From positions 1 to 6,284 of the forward strand of contig CAJLRT010000069.1 of assembly GCA_905209135.1 (NCBI GenBank): a stretch of 6,284 nucleotides of DNA, given 5' to 3'. Made by a program: the position numbers and the translations under genes. This document shows, in pieces, positions 4,757-6,284 of the stretch. The notes under the pieces were generated by a model, which was given only the letters and a program-made list of their open reading frames with translations, did no database searches and was not told the origin of the DNA. The stretch's first letter is position 1; the number at the start of each line of letters is the position of its first letter. This stretch comes from an uncultured Eubacteriales bacterium (lineage in GTDB: Bacteria > Bacillota > Clostridia > Oscillospirales > UMGS1783).

Positions 4757-6284
4757 GTGGACAAACGTGAACGCAGGCGAAACAGCCGGCGGCGCGGCGC
4801 ATGGCTTGCCGCGGCGCTTCTGGCCGCGCTGCTCGGCGCGGGCCTCTGGCTCGCGTTCGGCCGGTCGCCGGGGAATCCGTCCGCGCCGTCCGAACCCGCC
4901 GTGTACGACGGCGGCGACCGCGCGGTGGAACAGGCGCTCTCCGATTTTTCGGAATTACTGGATGCGGGGGACTACGGCGCGGCCGGTGCCCTGTATACGC
5001 GTTCGATCCGGCTGGACGCAAAAGGCGGCGCGGCGGCGGCGACCCTTGCCGAGCGGGCGCTGTGTGCAAAAGCGCTTGCCTTTGTAAACGGCGGCCTGGA
5101 CGCGTCCGCGCTGCTGGAGGAATACCGGCTTGGGCGGGACGTCTGGCGCATTTCGCCCGCCGTCGCTGCCAACGACGACGGCCTGTACGGCGGATTCACC
5201 GCGCTCAAAAACGGATATGTGCTCGACTGCGTCGCCTGGCTCTCCGGCGTGCGCGCGGAGGACGAAACGGATCTGGCCGCCGCGGTGCAGGCGCTGCTCG
5301 CCGATCTGGAACCCGCATATCTGAGTCAGGCCGCCGACGAGGCGGAGCGGCAGATGAATACGGGCGATTTTGAGCGGACGCTTGAAATTCTGAATATGCG
5401 CGTCTCCTACTATCCGGAGGCCGACCTGTCGCAGGTCCGGGCCCGGGTCGGCGCGCGGCTGGCGGAGGCCGCGCTGGAACAGGGCGGGCATCTGATGGCG
5501 GCCGGGGCCTGGACGGACGCGGCCGACCTGTACGCGTGCAGCCTCGCCTACGATGCGGATGGCCGCGTCGCCGCCGCGCAGCGGCGGGCGCGGGAAGCGG
5601 TCTGCGCGGATTTGCTTGGCCGCGGCGCGGTGCTGGAAGCGGCGGGCGAATGGACAAAGGCGATACAGCTTTACCGCGAGGGCCTCGCGTATGACGCGGA
5701 CGGACAGCTCAGGGCCGCGCTGGACGGCGCGCTGGAAAGCCTGAAAGCGGCAAAGGCGCTGGCGCTGGAGAAAAAGAAGGTGAGCTTCGGCGACCTGTAC
5801 GCGCAGTGCGAAATCATAGAGAACGCGCCGGGCTACGCCGCGTACGACAGGGTGATCCTCCCTCCGGGCCGCACCCTCGGCCGCCTTGCGCACTACGGGA
5901 TGGAGCCGCAGATTCTCGTCTGCGGTAACGCCGTCTATTTCACGGTCCTGTTCAGCCGGACAGTCAACGAGCGGGTGGAGTTTTGCGAGGTGAACGTCGT
6001 CAACGCAGTGGAGCTGCGCGCCAGCAGCACGGGGTATTATGAAGTTGACGGGGGCGGGTATTCCACCTGTATTGACGGCGCGGAGTACCGCAAAACCCGG
6101 GTGCAGGACGGCGGGCAGTACCAGTATTTCCGCGCCGTCCAATCCCTTGGCGGCGGGGCGGATATCTCCGGCGTACCAGCCGATCTCACCTATTTTGTCC
6201 GGCGGATCACGGACAACGCCGAGCCGCTTTATATCCGCTTTGCCCATGATATGCCCGGCTGGGCGGACTACCGGGCGGTGACGC
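4757..6284 (+). CDS. Membrane-anchored TPR-like repeat protein, third of the set, 3' end outside window
   Basis: The frame is open from a GTG at 4757 for 509 codons to the window end. GAGGGGAG ends eight bases before the GTG, and the previous stop is four bases upstream, so this is the same operon. Residues 1-13 are strongly basic and 15-34 form a transmembrane helix. The shared helical motif follows as FSELLDAGDYGAAGALYTR (64-82). Residues 203-343 carry three units of exactly 47 residues beginning G203, G250 and G297. Each opens with G-x-[FW]-x-x-[AT]; the second and third are close copies (AAGAWTDAADLY and AAGEWTKAIQLY, both ending in LAYDADG). They look like TPR hairpins with an added helix, usually a protein-binding scaffold. 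From about 345 a different, probably beta-rich domain begins (for example AVYFTVLFSRTVNERVEF and DLTYFVRRITD). It may be related to the C-terminal domains of its neighbours, though I cannot align them surely. No catalytic motif is seen. Function unknown; an envelope scaffold is the best guess. Confidence 0.82.
   Translation, partial: MDKRERRRNSRRRGAWLAAALLAALLGAGLWLAFGRSPGNPSAPSEPAVYDGGDRAVEQALSDFSELLDAGDYGAAGALYTRSIRLDAKGGAAAATLAERALCAKALAFVNGGLDASALLEEYRLGRDVWRISPAVAANDDGLYGGFTALKNGYVLDCVAWLSGVRAEDETDLAAAVQALLADLEPAYLSQAADEAERQMNTGDFERTLEILNMRVSYYPEADLSQVRARVGARLAEAALEQGGHLMAAGAWTDAADLYACSLAYDADGRVAAAQRRAREAVCADLLGRGAVLEAAGEWTKAIQLYREGLAYDADGQLRAALDGALESLKAAKALALEKKKVSFGDLYAQCEIIENAPGYAAYDRVILPPGRTLGRLAHYGMEPQILVCGNAVYFTVLFSRTVNERVEFCEVNVVNAVELRASSTGYYEVDGGGYSTCIDGAEYRKTRVQDGGQYQYFRAVQSLGGGADISGVPADLTYFVRRITDNAEPLYIRFAHDMPGWADYRAVT

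Noticed and set aside
3940..4764. A 274-codon reading frame on the reverse strand
   Set aside because: It is antisense to the second operon gene, whose frame has a ribosome site, a membrane helix and a paralogue beside it.
4955..6247. A 430-codon reading frame on the reverse strand
   Set aside because: It lies wholly opposite the third operon gene, has no family features, and arises because the GC-rich sense codons rarely give antisense stops.
1..6284. CRISPR array, tRNA, rRNA, insertion sequence
   Set aside because: No regularly spaced repeats, cloverleaf, rRNA-like stretch or transposase sequence was seen.

Overview
The window looks like chromosomal DNA from a Gram-positive anaerobe of the class Clostridia (Bacillota), probably a high-GC gut lineage such as the Oscillospiraceae. 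This rests on strong AGGAGG-type ribosome sites, GTG starts, sigma-A-type promoters, intrinsic terminators, a lipoprotein flavodoxin and an AdhR-like MerR regulator. The species assignment is inference; no gene here fixes it.

The left third (about 1-2060) is of moderate GC by eye and forms a small redox cassette. Two genes read leftwards: a lipid-anchored flavodoxin-like protein that is still open at the window edge, and a cytoplasmic flavodoxin-fold reductase with a compact four-cysteine (iron-sulfur type) motif. A MerR-family regulator is transcribed divergently from them. The leftward promoter has the 19-bp spacer typical of MerR-controlled promoters, with dyad symmetry over it, so the regulator probably switches the reductase and flavodoxin genes in response to a thiol-reactive or redox signal. 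A long, perfect hairpin terminator closes the regulator gene. A second perfect palindrome lies exactly where the flavodoxin sequence stops looking like a flavodoxin.

The middle (about 1940-2538) has no convincing protein gene but is rich in signals: a GC-rich nested hairpin, the MerR-gene terminator, an AT-rich stretch with five TGTAA/TTACA motifs, a near-consensus promoter (TTGACA-18-TATACT), and a leader of about 250 nt. The leader holds a 16-bp long-range inverted repeat and ends in an intrinsic terminator just before the next ribosome site. A six-base antiterminator pairing can be drawn against this terminator. It is either an attenuator/riboswitch-like leader or a separate small RNA, and I do not recognise its family.

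The right half (2539-6284) is very GC-rich and is a tight operon of three genes (gaps of 3 and 4 nt). Each encodes a protein with a basic N-terminus, one transmembrane helix and a large, presumably extracytoplasmic part. All three share a short helical motif (about LLxxxDYxxAxALY) after the membrane helix. The first two are collinear paralogues with the same C-terminal beta-type domain marks (VGxPAF, then FSGGG). The third, cut off by the window end, carries three copies of a 47-residue TPR-like repeat. The function of this family is unknown; the layout suggests a membrane-anchored cell-surface complex under leader-RNA control.
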